From contig DAOWCY010000029.1 in the NCBI GenBank assembly GCA_030639305.1, positions 1 through 49,059 on the forward strand: 49,059 nt of DNA. Direction: 5' to 3'. Below, piece by piece: positions 6,637-15,911 of this stretch (within the stretch, counting starts at the first letter, position 1; the number at the start of each line of letters is the position of its first letter). The translations under genes and the position numbers were made by a program. The notes beneath the pieces are model-generated. The model saw only the letters and a program-made list of their open reading frames with translations. It ran no database searches and was not told the DNA's origin. The DNA is from JAGLQA01 sp023135565. Its GTDB lineage: Bacteria; Acidobacteriota; Aminicenantia; UBA2199.

Positions 6637-9600
6637 TTATTTGTTTTGCTTGCTTAAATCAGCCAATTTAAAATCGAATTTTGCCCCCTGTTTGTATTTC
6701 TTATCCAGCGTTATCCTGGACTTGATCCATTGGGCCATGAGTCGGCTGGCTGGCAGGCCGATGCCTGTCTGCCCCTTTTTTACCGAATAACCCGGTTCAA
6801 AAACCCGCTCCCGGTGACCTTCGGATATACCCGGGCCGGTATCCATGATCGATATAATCAAGTGCCCGGGCTTTTCCTGGAATGTGACCGTAATTTTTTT
6901 CTCACCTTTCCAGTCTTGCAAGGCTTTTGCCGCATTATCCAGGAGGTTGCTGAGAATAACGCGCACCACCATTTCATCGGAACATATCCCGGTACACATT
7001 GGGCTTGAGCAGGCTGAAATATCAAAGGTGATGCCTATTTTTTCAAAATAGTAAGCAAACAGTTCATTGATTTCTTCTAATATATTCGGGATGTCCAATT
7101 TTTGGGAAGTTATCCCGGGGGTTCCCATTTCAGGTAGGAAAGCGGTCATATTCCTGCTAAAATAATCGAAACGCCGCAGTTCACTGTCCACTATTTTAGC
7201 ATAGGTCAAGCGTTTTTCTTGGGGCAGGTCGGATTCGGCAAATGCCCAGATATAATTGTTAATGGCTGCCAGGTACTGGTTAATAGTGTGGCGGAACACC
7301 CTGATCACTTTGCGGATATTGGGGGCGGCAATCCGGTGCAGGGCCATGGCCGCTGCCCGGCAAATAAGTAATATGCCGTCACATTCAAGAATTCGGAAGC
7401 TGCCCTGTTTCGATTCGGAATCTTTATCCACGGATATAAACCCGAAAAACTTTCCCCCGGCAATGAGACCTACTGTCATCCACTCTTCAATATTTTCTTT
7501 TTTATATTCTTTCCTGTAACTGTCACATTCCGGCGGCACATAAAAAATATCTACCGAACGGTTCTTGATTTCCGCATATTTAGGTGTTTTTAGACCTGGA
7601 CGTATCCGTGAAATAACAGGCACTTTACTTTTCCTTAAACTGTCATGCCAGAATTTATCTGTTTTTTCGCTCAGTTCAAAGCGACCGGCCCTGAATTTTT
7701 TCTCAAAACCAGGATCATCTTCATACCCCAGGCAATCTTTACTTATCACCGTGCCCACAGTATTTTTATCTGCTTCTTCCGTGTATCGGTTGGGGAGGTA
7801 GAGCCTGATGCGTTTCACCCCTTGTACGGCCACTGCCTTGAGGAGATGGGAATAAACCTCCTCCTCGTTCCGGGCGCTGGAAAACTTGATCACCGCATCC
7901 ATTGCCTTACGATGCGCGGTCACATTTCGGGCCAATTGAAACACACCCTCCAGTTGACCGTTCCTTACATAAGGCACGGCCACCACATCCATATGAAGGA
8001 TATCCTGCGGTTGATTGGGGTTAGGCCAATTTTCAGGATTACGGTGCACTTGCTTATCTTTGAAAGCCCTGCAGCACGCACATTGGTCGCTGCACTCTTC
8101 TTTGCCCAGGAAAACCCGGCTGCATTTTTCACCGATGAAATCGGTTTTACCCGGATGCCATTTCCCGGCATTTTCTTCCGCTATGTGATTCATCATCCGG
8201 ATTTTTCGGTCTTTATCCACAAACTGCACATAGTCTTCATCATAAGCCAAAATTTCTTTTAACAATCCCAGGCTTTCTTGCAGCCCCTTTCTCCTCTCCA
8301 ATTGTTGGACTGCCATGCCGGTAAAGGAAGCCAGGGCGACAATATCGCAGTTATGGTGTTTCAGTACCTTTACACTTCGATTATCGATCCACAGGACCAT
8401 GTGGTTTTGGGGTGGACTGCTCATGGGAAAAGCCAGGAAACCGTGATTCCAGGAGTGCACCCAATCCCTCTTGTTTCTGGAGCATCGTCTCAGCAATTCC
8501 AACATATAGGGGTTATCGATTTTCTCACCTTCTTTAAAACCTGCATCCGGTGGTGCAAATAAAATTTTATAATCCCCCTCTTGACCGTTTTTCACCTGCC
8601 GACCCACAAAATAATCCCTGACATTAAATAAATATTCCATGATGTTGTCCAGGATTTCAAAGACTTCGGCAGGGGTCTCTTTTTTGGCCATTAACTTTCC
8701 ACCCGAGGAGACCAGGTCTCCCAACCGTCTATATACTGGGCCCACGATTTCCCCGGAATTCCGCTCTCTGTCTTTATTCCGCAGATCCCGGTATATCTTG
8801 CATCCCTCCTCCCAGCAAGATTCCTCCTGTGAGGAAAAAATCCAAAAATGATCGGCAATTCGCTTTTTTGTGCCATATTTTTGAAAAAATTTCTCGATGA
8901 AGGGAGTCCTGAATTCGATGTTGTTATCATTTACAACTTTAAAAATTCCTGAAAATTCGATTTGCTCCCTGGACAGATCCGACCCGGGGAGACATACCTG
9001 TCGATTATCGAGAAGTTGATGAAATAAAGATAAAAATCTGGGGGAATGAACATTATATAGCCAACGCTTCAACAGGTTACTGCGGATTTCACCATGGTCA
9101 TCGATGAACCGGTCGAGTAAGCCTGCGATTATTTCATGTTCATTTTTGCCTTCCAGGTTTGAATTGAGATACGCGTAAACCAGTTCTTCTAACAGTGCCG
9201 GATAACCCTTTGTTTCCCGGTAAAATATGCCCGGGATATTGTCGGGGATATGGGGAGCGATATTTTTGATCAATTCCCGGGCTTCGGTTTCTATCATTTC
9301 CTGCAGGGGAATTTCCCTGGCATGGTGAAAAGGAGATGTTTGCCCCGAGGATAAACTCATTAATCTGTCGGCGCCGCAGGCCAGAACAGTCAGCTTTACC
9401 GACTGGACATCCTTGTAATGATAGATTTTGCTTAATTCTCTGGCGATATATAAGGCGCCCTCCCGGGAGACCACATCGAAATTGATTAATAGTAAAATAA
9501 CTTGCTTTTGAATCACTTTTAGAAAAGCAGTCACCCGGTCAAAAAAATCCACTCCCCGGGGAATCTCGATTTTTGTTTCCCGGGAAAGAAGTTTAAGTAC

Positions 9601-9813
9601 TTCCCGTTCCACCTCCTCGACGGAATGGGCGTTAATTTTGTTTAAATCCATCATTAGGGGTAGATGGGAATCGTTGAAATTATCCCGGATGAATCGATGA
9701 ACTTTACCACCAATGTATTTTTTCCCCATTCCCTCCGGGCCATACAGGTTTACCCATGTCCCTTGTAATAAAAGCTTATTGACCTTCTCTAATATTTTTT
9801 TTCGATCTTTCAT
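6637..9813 (-). CDS. NTPase-PAS-GAF-histidine kinase fusion, 1058 aa
   Basis: A large cytosolic sensor kinase. The N-terminus has an atypical P-loop (GPEGMGKK, about 25-32), a putative Walker B strand in VILLLINFDVV, and a STAND/AAA-like NTPase with a winged-helix-like region to about 330. The middle has a GAF-like region, then a PAS domain (YVQFVDKDRKIRMMN) followed by a Cys cluster (CSDQCACC), then another GAF. The transmitter follows: phospho-acceptor His842 in FRHTINQYLAAI, N-box NLLDNAAKAL (about 957-966), G1 DTGPG (about 991) and G2 TGIGL. The H-box lacks the usual Glu/Asp after His and the Pro of 'NQPL'. No membrane segment is visible. The start overlaps the upstream ATPase gene by 38 bases and has AGGAG 6 bases before it. 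It most resembles STAND-NTPase-linked kinases; the signal sensed is unknown. Confidence 0.9.
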   Translation of the reverse strand: MKDRKKILEKVNKLLLQGTWVNLYGPEGMGKKYIGGKVHRFIRDNFNDSHLPLMMDLNKINAHSVEEVEREVLKLLSRETKIEIPRGVDFFDRVTAFLKVIQKQVILLLINFDVVSREGALYIARELSKIYHYKDVQSVKLTVLACGADRLMSLSSGQTSPFHHAREIPLQEMIETEARELIKNIAPHIPDNIPGIFYRETKGYPALLEELVYAYLNSNLEGKNEHEIIAGLLDRFIDDHGEIRSNLLKRWLYNVHSPRFLSLFHQLLDNRQVCLPGSDLSREQIEFSGIFKVVNDNNIEFRTPFIEKFFQKYGTKKRIADHFWIFSSQEESCWEEGCKIYRDLRNKDRERNSGEIVGPVYRRLGDLVSSGGKLMAKKETPAEVFEILDNIMEYLFNVRDYFVGRQVKNGQEGDYKILFAPPDAGFKEGEKIDNPYMLELLRRCSRNKRDWVHSWNHGFLAFPMSSPPQNHMVLWIDNRSVKVLKHHNCDIVALASFTGMAVQQLERRKGLQESLGLLKEILAYDEDYVQFVDKDRKIRMMNHIAEENAGKWHPGKTDFIGEKCSRVFLGKEECSDQCACCRAFKDKQVHRNPENWPNPNQPQDILHMDVVAVPYVRNGQLEGVFQLARNVTAHRKAMDAVIKFSSARNEEEVYSHLLKAVAVQGVKRIRLYLPNRYTEEADKNTVGTVISKDCLGYEDDPGFEKKFRAGRFELSEKTDKFWHDSLRKSKVPVISRIRPGLKTPKYAEIKNRSVDIFYVPPECDSYRKEYKKENIEEWMTVGLIAGGKFFGFISVDKDSESKQGSFRILECDGILLICRAAAMALHRIAAPNIRKVIRVFRHTINQYLAAINNYIWAFAESDLPQEKRLTYAKIVDSELRRFDYFSRNMTAFLPEMGTPGITSQKLDIPNILEEINELFAYYFEKIGITFDISACSSPMCTGICSDEMVVRVILSNLLDNAAKALQDWKGEKKITVTFQEKPGHLIISIMDTGPGISEGHRERVFEPGYSVKKGQTGIGLPASRLMAQWIKSRITLDKKYKQGAKFDFKLADLSKQNK

Positions 9814-11473
9814 TGATTCTCCTTGCTATCTCTCTTGCATCTTCGATGTTTTCTGCTTCGATATACCGGGGATTCTCATATTCTTTAATGATTTTTTTCA
9901 TTACCGGGTATTGAAACGTAAAGCTTCCATCTTTTTGTCGAAAAACCCCTGTCAGTCTTAGGTCCTGGAGTTCGTCGTAGAGAGGCTCATACCTTAATTC
10001 GATGTTATATTTTTGTTGTAAACTTTCATATATTTCCTGTTGGGTAAAATGGTTCCTGTCCAGAACCGATAAGACGATTATCTTTTCCAGGGGAGATGTA
10101 CTTTTAACAAACGTATCCTTTAGGTAATTTTGCAGATCCTTGTGCCCGTAAACAGCATCCAGGTGTTTTGTTTTGATTTTCCGTGCCCCTTTTGCCACCA
10201 TCTCATCCACCAACAAACGGCAGTACAGTTGTATAAACGCGGGATGCCCGGAGGTTTCCTCATAAATACGCCTGATCGCTTTTTTGCCGTTATCAAAGGT
10301 AAAGCCCATGTGAGTCATGGGTTGCATCACCAACCTTTCGGTCTCTGCCGTAGACAGGGGCCCCAAATCTATACCCCGGGTTTTGCCGAACAGCGGCCCT
10401 GTCCTGCCGGTGACGGCTTTATACAGGTCTTTAAAGCCCACCATCCACAGTTTAAAGGGGATTTTTTCAGTGGCTTCGGCGGAAAGGAGTTCCCGCATGA
10501 GTTGATAATCGGATTTTTTATCATCCGCCACCACCCGGTCGATTTCATCGAGGAATAGATTTACCGGGCCTCGAAGCGTCCCAGCCAGGCGGATCAGGTA
10601 ACCCTTCAAACTCCAAAGATGCCTGTTTTTTAAATCCCTGGGATTGGTTCGTTTTACGATTTCTTCGTATAAAGTTTCGCCGGAATAACAGGTTTGACAG
10701 TCGATATAAAAGGTGAGTTGATTGATTTTAGAGTAATAATTTTTGATGCGCAGCAAAAGCGATGATTTGCCCACCCGCCGTGGTCCCACCAGGCAGTAGC
10801 CGTGTCCCCTGGCGTGGGAGGTCAGCTTGGCCATCTCTTTGGCGCGTCCGATGAACAATTCAGGTGAACAAACACCGATTTCATCATAGGGGCTGAGAAT
10901 ATCGGCGTCCCGATCTTCCCGCAAAATTTCCGCCAGGGTTTCAACCCATAGGTCCGCTGAAATGACCTCTTCCAACAGGTTACTGCTTAATATAACCGAA
11001 TCCTGAAGGGCGTTTTTACACCGTTTCTTCAATTCCCCGGTATCGCCATGGGCCAGGGCAATCGTTGTATACCCGGGAATTCCATCCGCATAATGACTGG
11101 TGGTTAAGTGGCGAAATGCTTCCGAAGTGGTGGCCCCGCTTTTTTCATCGATACGTATAAAGCAAACCAGGGTGTTCACCGACAGGCGGATTTTGACCTC
11201 GGACAGGTCCATCTTTATGGCGGCAAAGTTGGGATACCCGTAAAGGAACTCTATTTTTGTGTTAAATTTTCTTCGCAAAACAGAAAGAAGTAAGCTGATG
11301 TTTTTTTCGTCGCTCAAAACGTCGGCCCGGGAAAAATTCTCCCAACCGGTCTTAAAGTCTCTAAGCAAATGCCGGATATAATGCTCTTTTTCCTGTTTCT
11401 CCTGTGCTAAATACTCCTGCGCCTCCGGGCTTTTTGTCTGCTTGCCGGGTTCGTTATCTTTGCCAGTAGTCAT
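9776..11473 (-). CDS. P-loop ATPase (AAA/STAND-like, winged-helix C-terminus), 565 aa
   Basis: First gene of the signalling operon. Residues 30-200 form an unrecognised N-terminal domain of mixed strands and helices. The ATPase core follows, introduced by SPELFIGRAKEM: Walker A GPRRVGKSS at 230-238 and Walker B VNLFLDEID at 304-312. GHPAFIQLYCRLL at about 420 looks like the lid region, and the C-terminal 120 residues resemble a winged helix (HFTQQEIYESLQQKY). This order matches the MNS/ATPase_2 or nSTAND type used as regulatory switches rather than motors. There is no signal peptide or membrane segment. The start has no obvious Shine-Dalgarno site, but a strong promoter lies 46 bases upstream. 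Its end overlaps the kinase gene, so the two ATPase-bearing proteins are probably made in fixed ratio and may interact. Confidence 0.88.
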   Translation of the reverse strand: MTTGKDNEPGKQTKSPEAQEYLAQEKQEKEHYIRHLLRDFKTGWENFSRADVLSDEKNISLLLSVLRRKFNTKIEFLYGYPNFAAIKMDLSEVKIRLSVNTLVCFIRIDEKSGATTSEAFRHLTTSHYADGIPGYTTIALAHGDTGELKKRCKNALQDSVILSSNLLEEVISADLWVETLAEILREDRDADILSPYDEIGVCSPELFIGRAKEMAKLTSHARGHGYCLVGPRRVGKSSLLLRIKNYYSKINQLTFYIDCQTCYSGETLYEEIVKRTNPRDLKNRHLWSLKGYLIRLAGTLRGPVNLFLDEIDRVVADDKKSDYQLMRELLSAEATEKIPFKLWMVGFKDLYKAVTGRTGPLFGKTRGIDLGPLSTAETERLVMQPMTHMGFTFDNGKKAIRRIYEETSGHPAFIQLYCRLLVDEMVAKGARKIKTKHLDAVYGHKDLQNYLKDTFVKSTSPLEKIIVLSVLDRNHFTQQEIYESLQQKYNIELRYEPLYDELQDLRLTGVFRQKDGSFTFQYPVMKKIIKEYENPRYIEAENIEDAREIARRINERSKKNIREGQ

Positions 11474-11518
11474 TAGAATTTAATTTAATTACTATTAATT
11501 TTAAAATATTAAAAAAAT

Positions 11519-11547
11519 ATTATAAACAAAAAAAAGCCGGATGTAAA
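11519..11547 (-). promoter_or_regulatory. Sigma70-type promoter of the ATPase-kinase-receiver-GGDEF operon
   Basis: On the minus strand, TTTACA (11542-11547), a 17-base spacer with a run of eight T, and a perfect TATAAT (11519-11524). Transcription should start about 40 bases before the first gene. Confidence 0.65.
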
Positions 11548-11656
11548 GAATTTTACGGGAATCTATTCATTTTTTGTAAAAAAAACGCTCTATCGATAAT
11601 TGACCGGTGCTGTATAGTATGGAGTGGTCGAAACGGATAATAAAGATAGATTCCTC

Positions 11657-11773
11657 GCCTCCGGGGGCCAAACTTTTGAAAAAGTTTGATCAAAATTTCT
11701 AATTATTTAGAAGCAAAAACACACTCTTGCCGCGGAGCGGCTAATTGCCCCCCACGCGAGTGGGGCCGGAGGC
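11657..11773. mobile_element. MITE-like element copy, 117 bp
   Basis: It starts GCCTCCGG and ends CCGGAGGC. Inside are AAACTTTT-GA-AAAAGTTT, GCCGC-GGA-GCGGC and CCCCAC-GCGA-GTGGGG hairpins, as in the other copies. It lies 8 bases beyond the end of the M14 peptidase gene. The rest of 11474-11780 holds only the operon promoter and A/T-rich sequence. Confidence 0.75.
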
Positions 11774-11780
11774 ATCTGGT

Positions 11781-14423
11781 TTATTTGATGCGGGCCAAAA
11801 GAAGCGCATTAAACAACAACTTGAACGTGGCCTGGGTGGACGCCCGGTACATCGGGTTAAAACCAAATAAAACCAACTGCCCTCTGCCTTTCTTAAGCCA
11901 GACCATAACGCTTTTATTAGCCAGCTTTTCCTCTTTTTCACAGTAGCCGCTGAGCAGTATCTCCTTTTCCGGGAACTTTGCAATCACCCGGCGGTCCATA
12001 TCGAGATCCGGTATAGAGGTGGAAAAAATAGGCCTGCCCTGGAAAAATACACCACCTTGACTTTTCATACCCATAGTTAAAGGATGACCCTTTAAAAAAT
12101 TCACTTTCATAAAAGAACCGGGGCAGGATAACCCGCCCTGCCGGAGCTTTTTGGAAATATCCTCTACAGGCAGTTGAAATTCCTCTTTCTGATCTTTGCC
12201 CGTTACTATTTCTAAATCTCCTAAGAATAGGGCCGTGGAATCGCCCCAGGAGACAATGAGACCACCGCCGTCCAAAAAAGACAGCAAACGCTCCATCCCC
12301 TTTTTGCCGATTCCCTTCCTGTATTCGGGAGGATAAGAGGGAATATAATACCGCTCCCCGGCTTTCCATTTCCCTTTCATCAACACCGATTTATTGGTGT
12401 CGGGGAACAACACTACATCGAAATCCTTAGCAAAATCTGTTTTTGCAAAATCACCGGGCCGCACCACTCTATAAGGTATATGATAGCTGTCGAAAAGATA
12501 ACGGGTCCAACCGGCGTCCATATCATGAAAATAGGTCTCTACTAAAGCGATACGCGGCACTTTTAAGGGCTGCGTTTCCAATTTTACCGCCTCATCTAAG
12601 AATACCGGGGACACTTTCTGCTCCTTGAGCAGTTGCTTTATTTGCGCCGCTTTCTTGCCGTTATTGTAAACGATAAAACTGCCGCAGGGTATTCTCGAAT
12701 CGTTAACCTGGACGCACTTTTGCAGGCGCTCTACTTTTAAACCTAATTTTGCGGCCAGGAAAGCCGCCTTATAACTCTCGCTGCGGCTCACTGTAAAACA
12801 AATGGCCCGGAATTCCCGCGGGTTTTCTTTTAGCAGGTGGAAAGGAGCGGCGATCTTTGCCAACTGGACATCGAGACCTTTGACCGGGAAATTCACCTCA
12901 ACAGCCTCTAGGCCCCGGTGCAGGGGTAGGGACCAACTGGTGTTTTCGTAGGGCTGGATGACCTTGCCACCGGGAGTATAACGGCGCACCGGGTACTGCT
13001 GCCGTTCCATCACCTCTTTAATAAAAGGCCGGTAAGGCTGGGCTAAAGGTATCACGATGTCGCCTTTTTTGAAGTTTCGTTTATTGATTACAGCGTCGCC
13101 GCTGAGTTGATAAAGCTCCACGCCGTGCTCATCTAGCAGGTTGACAAGATTAACCAATTCACCGCTGTCGTGTTGTTCCAGGGGCATTACATAGTAGTAA
13201 GGAGGTTTGGTTTTGCCGTTTTTGACCTCTTTTTTGCACAGGTCGCTGCGCAGTTTGAGAATGGCTTCACGGTGCAGTGATGCGGTTTTAATGATGGACA
13301 TGGTGGAAGTGATCTCGTAATCCACTATATCGCTGAGCCGCCACCAACCGCCGGGCCAGGGCAGCGGCATGTTGATGCTCTTTTTATATTCGGACAGCCC
13401 CTTGCCATAAGCCGCCAGTTCGTTGGCTTCTATAAAAATAGGCGTCGCATATTTGACGCCGGCAGCTTCGGTTAAAAAAGTGATCACCCCTTTCCAGAGG
13501 CAGGTGGTAGTGGCCCCGGGCCAGTACTCATCGAAAATATACCGCTGGGCCACACCGGCCAGTCCTTTTTTGGTCATATCCGTGATCATATTGGCCCCGA
13601 AAATGCCGGTCCAGGTCCAGAGGCGGGCATCCACATTTTCCGCTATGGGGTCGTGGGCCTGGGGCACCGTGTACCTGGCGGTATTGGAACCCATCTGGTG
13701 TTTCTCCGCCATCACCTGGGGGAACCAATCTAAATTATAAACCGCGGCAATGGCCCTGGTATCTTCCTGGGTGAGGGATACGTAATCCCGGTTGTTGTCG
13801 TGACCCACATATTTGTGATAAACGCCGGGCATGTAAGTGCCTTCGTATTTAGTGCCTTTTTGTTTTTTATAATAATTCACCACCATATCCATGCCGTCGG
13901 GGTTGTTGTTGGGATTCATCATATAGACTACATTATCCAACCACTGCAGTACCGTGGGGTCTTTTGTAGTTACCAAATCATAAGCGATTTGGGGAGCGGC
14001 CTGGGACGGGCCGACCTCGTCGGCGTGCATAGAAAGGGTAGCCAGGAAAAAGACCCTACCCTCTTTGAGCAGCGTTTCCCGTTCTGTTTCAGTAATATCT
14101 GCATCTAAGGCCAGCCTGCGGTTGATCTTTTTTAGTTTATCCAGGTTCTTAATATTTTCTTCGTTGGAGAAGAAGGCGATGTACATTTTTTTGCCCATAG
14201 GAGACTTGCCTATCTCCACCAATTTTAGCCTGGGGGAAATTTCAGCCAGTTTTTGCAAGTAGCTGATGAGTTCTTCGTAGTCCAATAACATGCGGTCTGC
14301 TCCCGGTTTAAAACCGAAGTGTTTTTCCGGGGTGATTATTTCCGCGGCGGAGCTGGTGGAAAAACCCAGCAGCAGGGATAAAGCTAAAACAGTTAACAGG
14401 AATTTAAGCGTTTTAATTTTCAT
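11781..14423 (-). CDS. Exported M14-family zinc carboxypeptidase, 880 aa
   Basis: A large secreted metallopeptidase. It has a signal peptide (MKIKTLKF, hydrophobic core, ...SSAA, about residues 1-27). The M14 zinc site is visible as SMHADEVGPSQ (HxxE), with the third ligand probably the His in AEKHQMGSNTARY. NPNNNPDGMD matches the substrate-binding Asn/Arg region, and the TEAAGVKYATP stretch probably holds the catalytic Glu. The C-terminal 400 residues, which include a glutamine-amidotransferase-like section (VLFPDTNKS, GGLIVSWGDST), are typical of the long M14 proteins of Acidobacteriota-like bacteria. The start has TAGGAGAAATAC before it. It is likely an outer peptide-scavenging enzyme. Confidence 0.9.
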   Translation of the reverse strand: MKIKTLKFLLTVLALSLLLGFSTSSAAEIITPEKHFGFKPGADRMLLDYEELISYLQKLAEISPRLKLVEIGKSPMGKKMYIAFFSNEENIKNLDKLKKINRRLALDADITETERETLLKEGRVFFLATLSMHADEVGPSQAAPQIAYDLVTTKDPTVLQWLDNVVYMMNPNNNPDGMDMVVNYYKKQKGTKYEGTYMPGVYHKYVGHDNNRDYVSLTQEDTRAIAAVYNLDWFPQVMAEKHQMGSNTARYTVPQAHDPIAENVDARLWTWTGIFGANMITDMTKKGLAGVAQRYIFDEYWPGATTTCLWKGVITFLTEAAGVKYATPIFIEANELAAYGKGLSEYKKSINMPLPWPGGWWRLSDIVDYEITSTMSIIKTASLHREAILKLRSDLCKKEVKNGKTKPPYYYVMPLEQHDSGELVNLVNLLDEHGVELYQLSGDAVINKRNFKKGDIVIPLAQPYRPFIKEVMERQQYPVRRYTPGGKVIQPYENTSWSLPLHRGLEAVEVNFPVKGLDVQLAKIAAPFHLLKENPREFRAICFTVSRSESYKAAFLAAKLGLKVERLQKCVQVNDSRIPCGSFIVYNNGKKAAQIKQLLKEQKVSPVFLDEAVKLETQPLKVPRIALVETYFHDMDAGWTRYLFDSYHIPYRVVRPGDFAKTDFAKDFDVVLFPDTNKSVLMKGKWKAGERYYIPSYPPEYRKGIGKKGMERLLSFLDGGGLIVSWGDSTALFLGDLEIVTGKDQKEEFQLPVEDISKKLRQGGLSCPGSFMKVNFLKGHPLTMGMKSQGGVFFQGRPIFSTSIPDLDMDRRVIAKFPEKEILLSGYCEKEEKLANKSVMVWLKKGRGQLVLFGFNPMYRASTQATFKLLFNALLLARIK

Positions 14424-14533
14424 GTATTTCTCCTAAAAATAAGACTGATGTTAGCATAGATATTATACTGTTTTGATTCACAATTAGTTTTCATTGCCTG
14501 GCAGGGAAAAAAGGGACAGGCTAAACAAAGCCC

Positions 14534-14690
14534 ACTGCGTGGGGAGCCTATAAGCTGCTTCGCAGCAGGTGTGGTGATAGCTAAAGTGGCCCCCTTTGTC
14601 AAGACAGAAATTAACAAAAGTTTGGCCTCCGGCAGGGACCTGCCGCGCAGCGGCTTAACGCCATCCCACGCGCGTGGGGCCGCCGGAGGC
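14534..14690. mobile_element. MITE-like repeat copies
   Basis: A degenerate piece (14534-14580, CCCACTGCGTGGGG and AAGCTGCTTCGCAGCA) is followed by a cleaner short copy running from GGCCTCCGG (about 14624) to CCGCCGGAGGC (14690), with CTGCCGC-GCA-GCGG and CCCACGC-GCGTGGG hairpins. The 90-residue minus-strand frame here is repeat-derived. Confidence 0.7.
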
Positions 14691-14695
14691 AAAGT

Positions 14696-14809
14696 AAAGC
14701 TCCTGCTGATAATTATATGACCCGTGGAGATTTTTTTAAAACCGAAGCAGCCCGGGAGGAGTTCAAAAAAGTAATAAAAGAAACCCGGCTGCCTTATTAT
14801 GAATTATAG
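14696..14809 (+). pseudogene. Truncated C-terminal fragment of an unknown protein
   Basis: An open frame emerges from the right end of the repeat copy and reads KAPADNYMTRGDFFKTEAAR, then EEFKKVIKETRLPYYEL and a stop. It looks like ordinary protein but has no start signal. It is probably the tail of a gene whose front was lost where the repeat now sits. An ATG at 14717 would give a 30-residue product. The family is not recognised. Confidence 0.4.
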
Positions 14810-14819
14810 ATTTAGAATT

Positions 14820-15740
14820 TTATATTTGTTTTAGTTTAAAGCCTTTCTTTTTCAACAACCGCACTAAACCCTTTTTGCCTACCATGTGGGCAGCGCCAAC
14901 TACGATCAAATAGGTCTTCTTCGCCGAAAAAAAAGTCAATAGCTTTTCTATCATCTTCTCGTTGCGATCATCCATTAATCTTTTATAGATTCCCGCTAAC
15001 TCCGGGTATTGCTCGATGTTTTTGTTCGTCAGCTTATTCATTAAAGCGACATCGCCTTTTGACCAGGCCGCCACCATGGACTCTAACTCCTCTTTGAAGT
15101 TAGCAGTGTCCTGCAAGGTAGCAAACAAAAAATAGTCGCTCTCCCGCGGCGAAAAACTATCCAGCAGTTCGATCTGGAATCCGGCCCCTTCTAACTCCAG
15201 GATTTCCTTCTTTTGAGCGGCAGCCCTGTCTAAGAAGTATTTATCGATCCCGTAATTAGTATTAAAACCGGCTTTCATTATCTCGAGACTAAGGATCGTC
15301 ATCGCCAGGAACCAGGGTTTAGACTTGCGAAATTGGGCGATGTCCATGCCAAATTTTTTTAATTCTTCTTTTGTCAGGTTATAGGTTTTTTCCGAAATGT
15401 TATCTTTTAATGTTTCTTTGCCTATATAGGCGCCTTTTTTCATCAGCAGTGCCCCCACTTCCAGGAGCTTGTCTCCCGAAAGATCCGCTTCCACCACCAA
15501 TACATCGGTATTATCGAAAGCGGCCTCGATATTGGGAGCCAGCGGATACATCTCTTTTTTTAAGGCATGGATAGAACCCAGCAGGTAACTTTTCCCCGCT
15601 GCTGTATCCAACTGCCATAGGAATGATTTCCCGGTTTTTGGCCCTGTATTTACCGGTTTTTGCCGGCAGGAAAAAACAAACAGGGAAAATAAGGCCAGGC
15701 AGACCACAAGTACGGTTTTTCTTTTTTTCAAAATAGTCAT
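14820..15740 (-). CDS. TraB/GumN-family lipoprotein, 306 aa
   Basis: A member of the TraB/GumN (TIKI-like) family, suspected metal-dependent peptidases. The N-terminus is basic with a hydrophobic stretch and a lipobox-like VFS|C at Cys25, so it is probably lipid-anchored. Family signatures are KSYLLGSIHALKKEMYPL (GxxHA-type His), VLVVEADLS and the C-terminal LIVVGAAHMVGKKGLVRLL, which carries the second conserved His. The length is normal for the family. A weak GAGAG site precedes the start. It lies between two repeats and has no obvious operon partner. The substrate is unknown. Confidence 0.88.
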   Translation of the reverse strand: MTILKKRKTVLVVCLALFSLFVFSCRQKPVNTGPKTGKSFLWQLDTAAGKSYLLGSIHALKKEMYPLAPNIEAAFDNTDVLVVEADLSGDKLLEVGALLMKKGAYIGKETLKDNISEKTYNLTKEELKKFGMDIAQFRKSKPWFLAMTILSLEIMKAGFNTNYGIDKYFLDRAAAQKKEILELEGAGFQIELLDSFSPRESDYFLFATLQDTANFKEELESMVAAWSKGDVALMNKLTNKNIEQYPELAGIYKRLMDDRNEKMIEKLLTFFSAKKTYLIVVGAAHMVGKKGLVRLLKKKGFKLKQI

Positions 15741-15780
15741 ATGCTTTACTCTCTTTTAGTTTTTAAAAAGCTTTCGACAG

Positions 15781-15890
15781 GCCAAATTAAGCAAAAGTTT
15801 TTTGGGGGTCCAGGGGTTCCCACTTGCGTGGGAGCGGCACACCGCACATTTCAAAAAAGCCCCCTGGTCGCCGAAGGCCAAAAACTAATT
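15781..15890. repeat. Degenerate MITE-like repeat
   Basis: Pieces of the family are visible: AAGCAAAAGTTTT, CCCAC-TTGC-GTGGG and a GGTCGCCGAAGGCC end. It separates the GumN gene from the end of the giant repeat protein gene. Confidence 0.55.
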
Positions 15891-15911
15891 ATATAAAAGA
15901 TTATTTAGCTT

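Noticed and set aside
7645..8262. 205-residue plus-strand frame inside the kinase gene
   Set aside because: It lies antisense to clear PAS/GAF coding sequence, has no ribosome-binding site, and its composition reads as antisense (Phe/His-rich).
14420..14692. 90-residue minus-strand frame
   Set aside because: Mostly encoded by MITE-like repeat sequence; similar frames arise at other copies.
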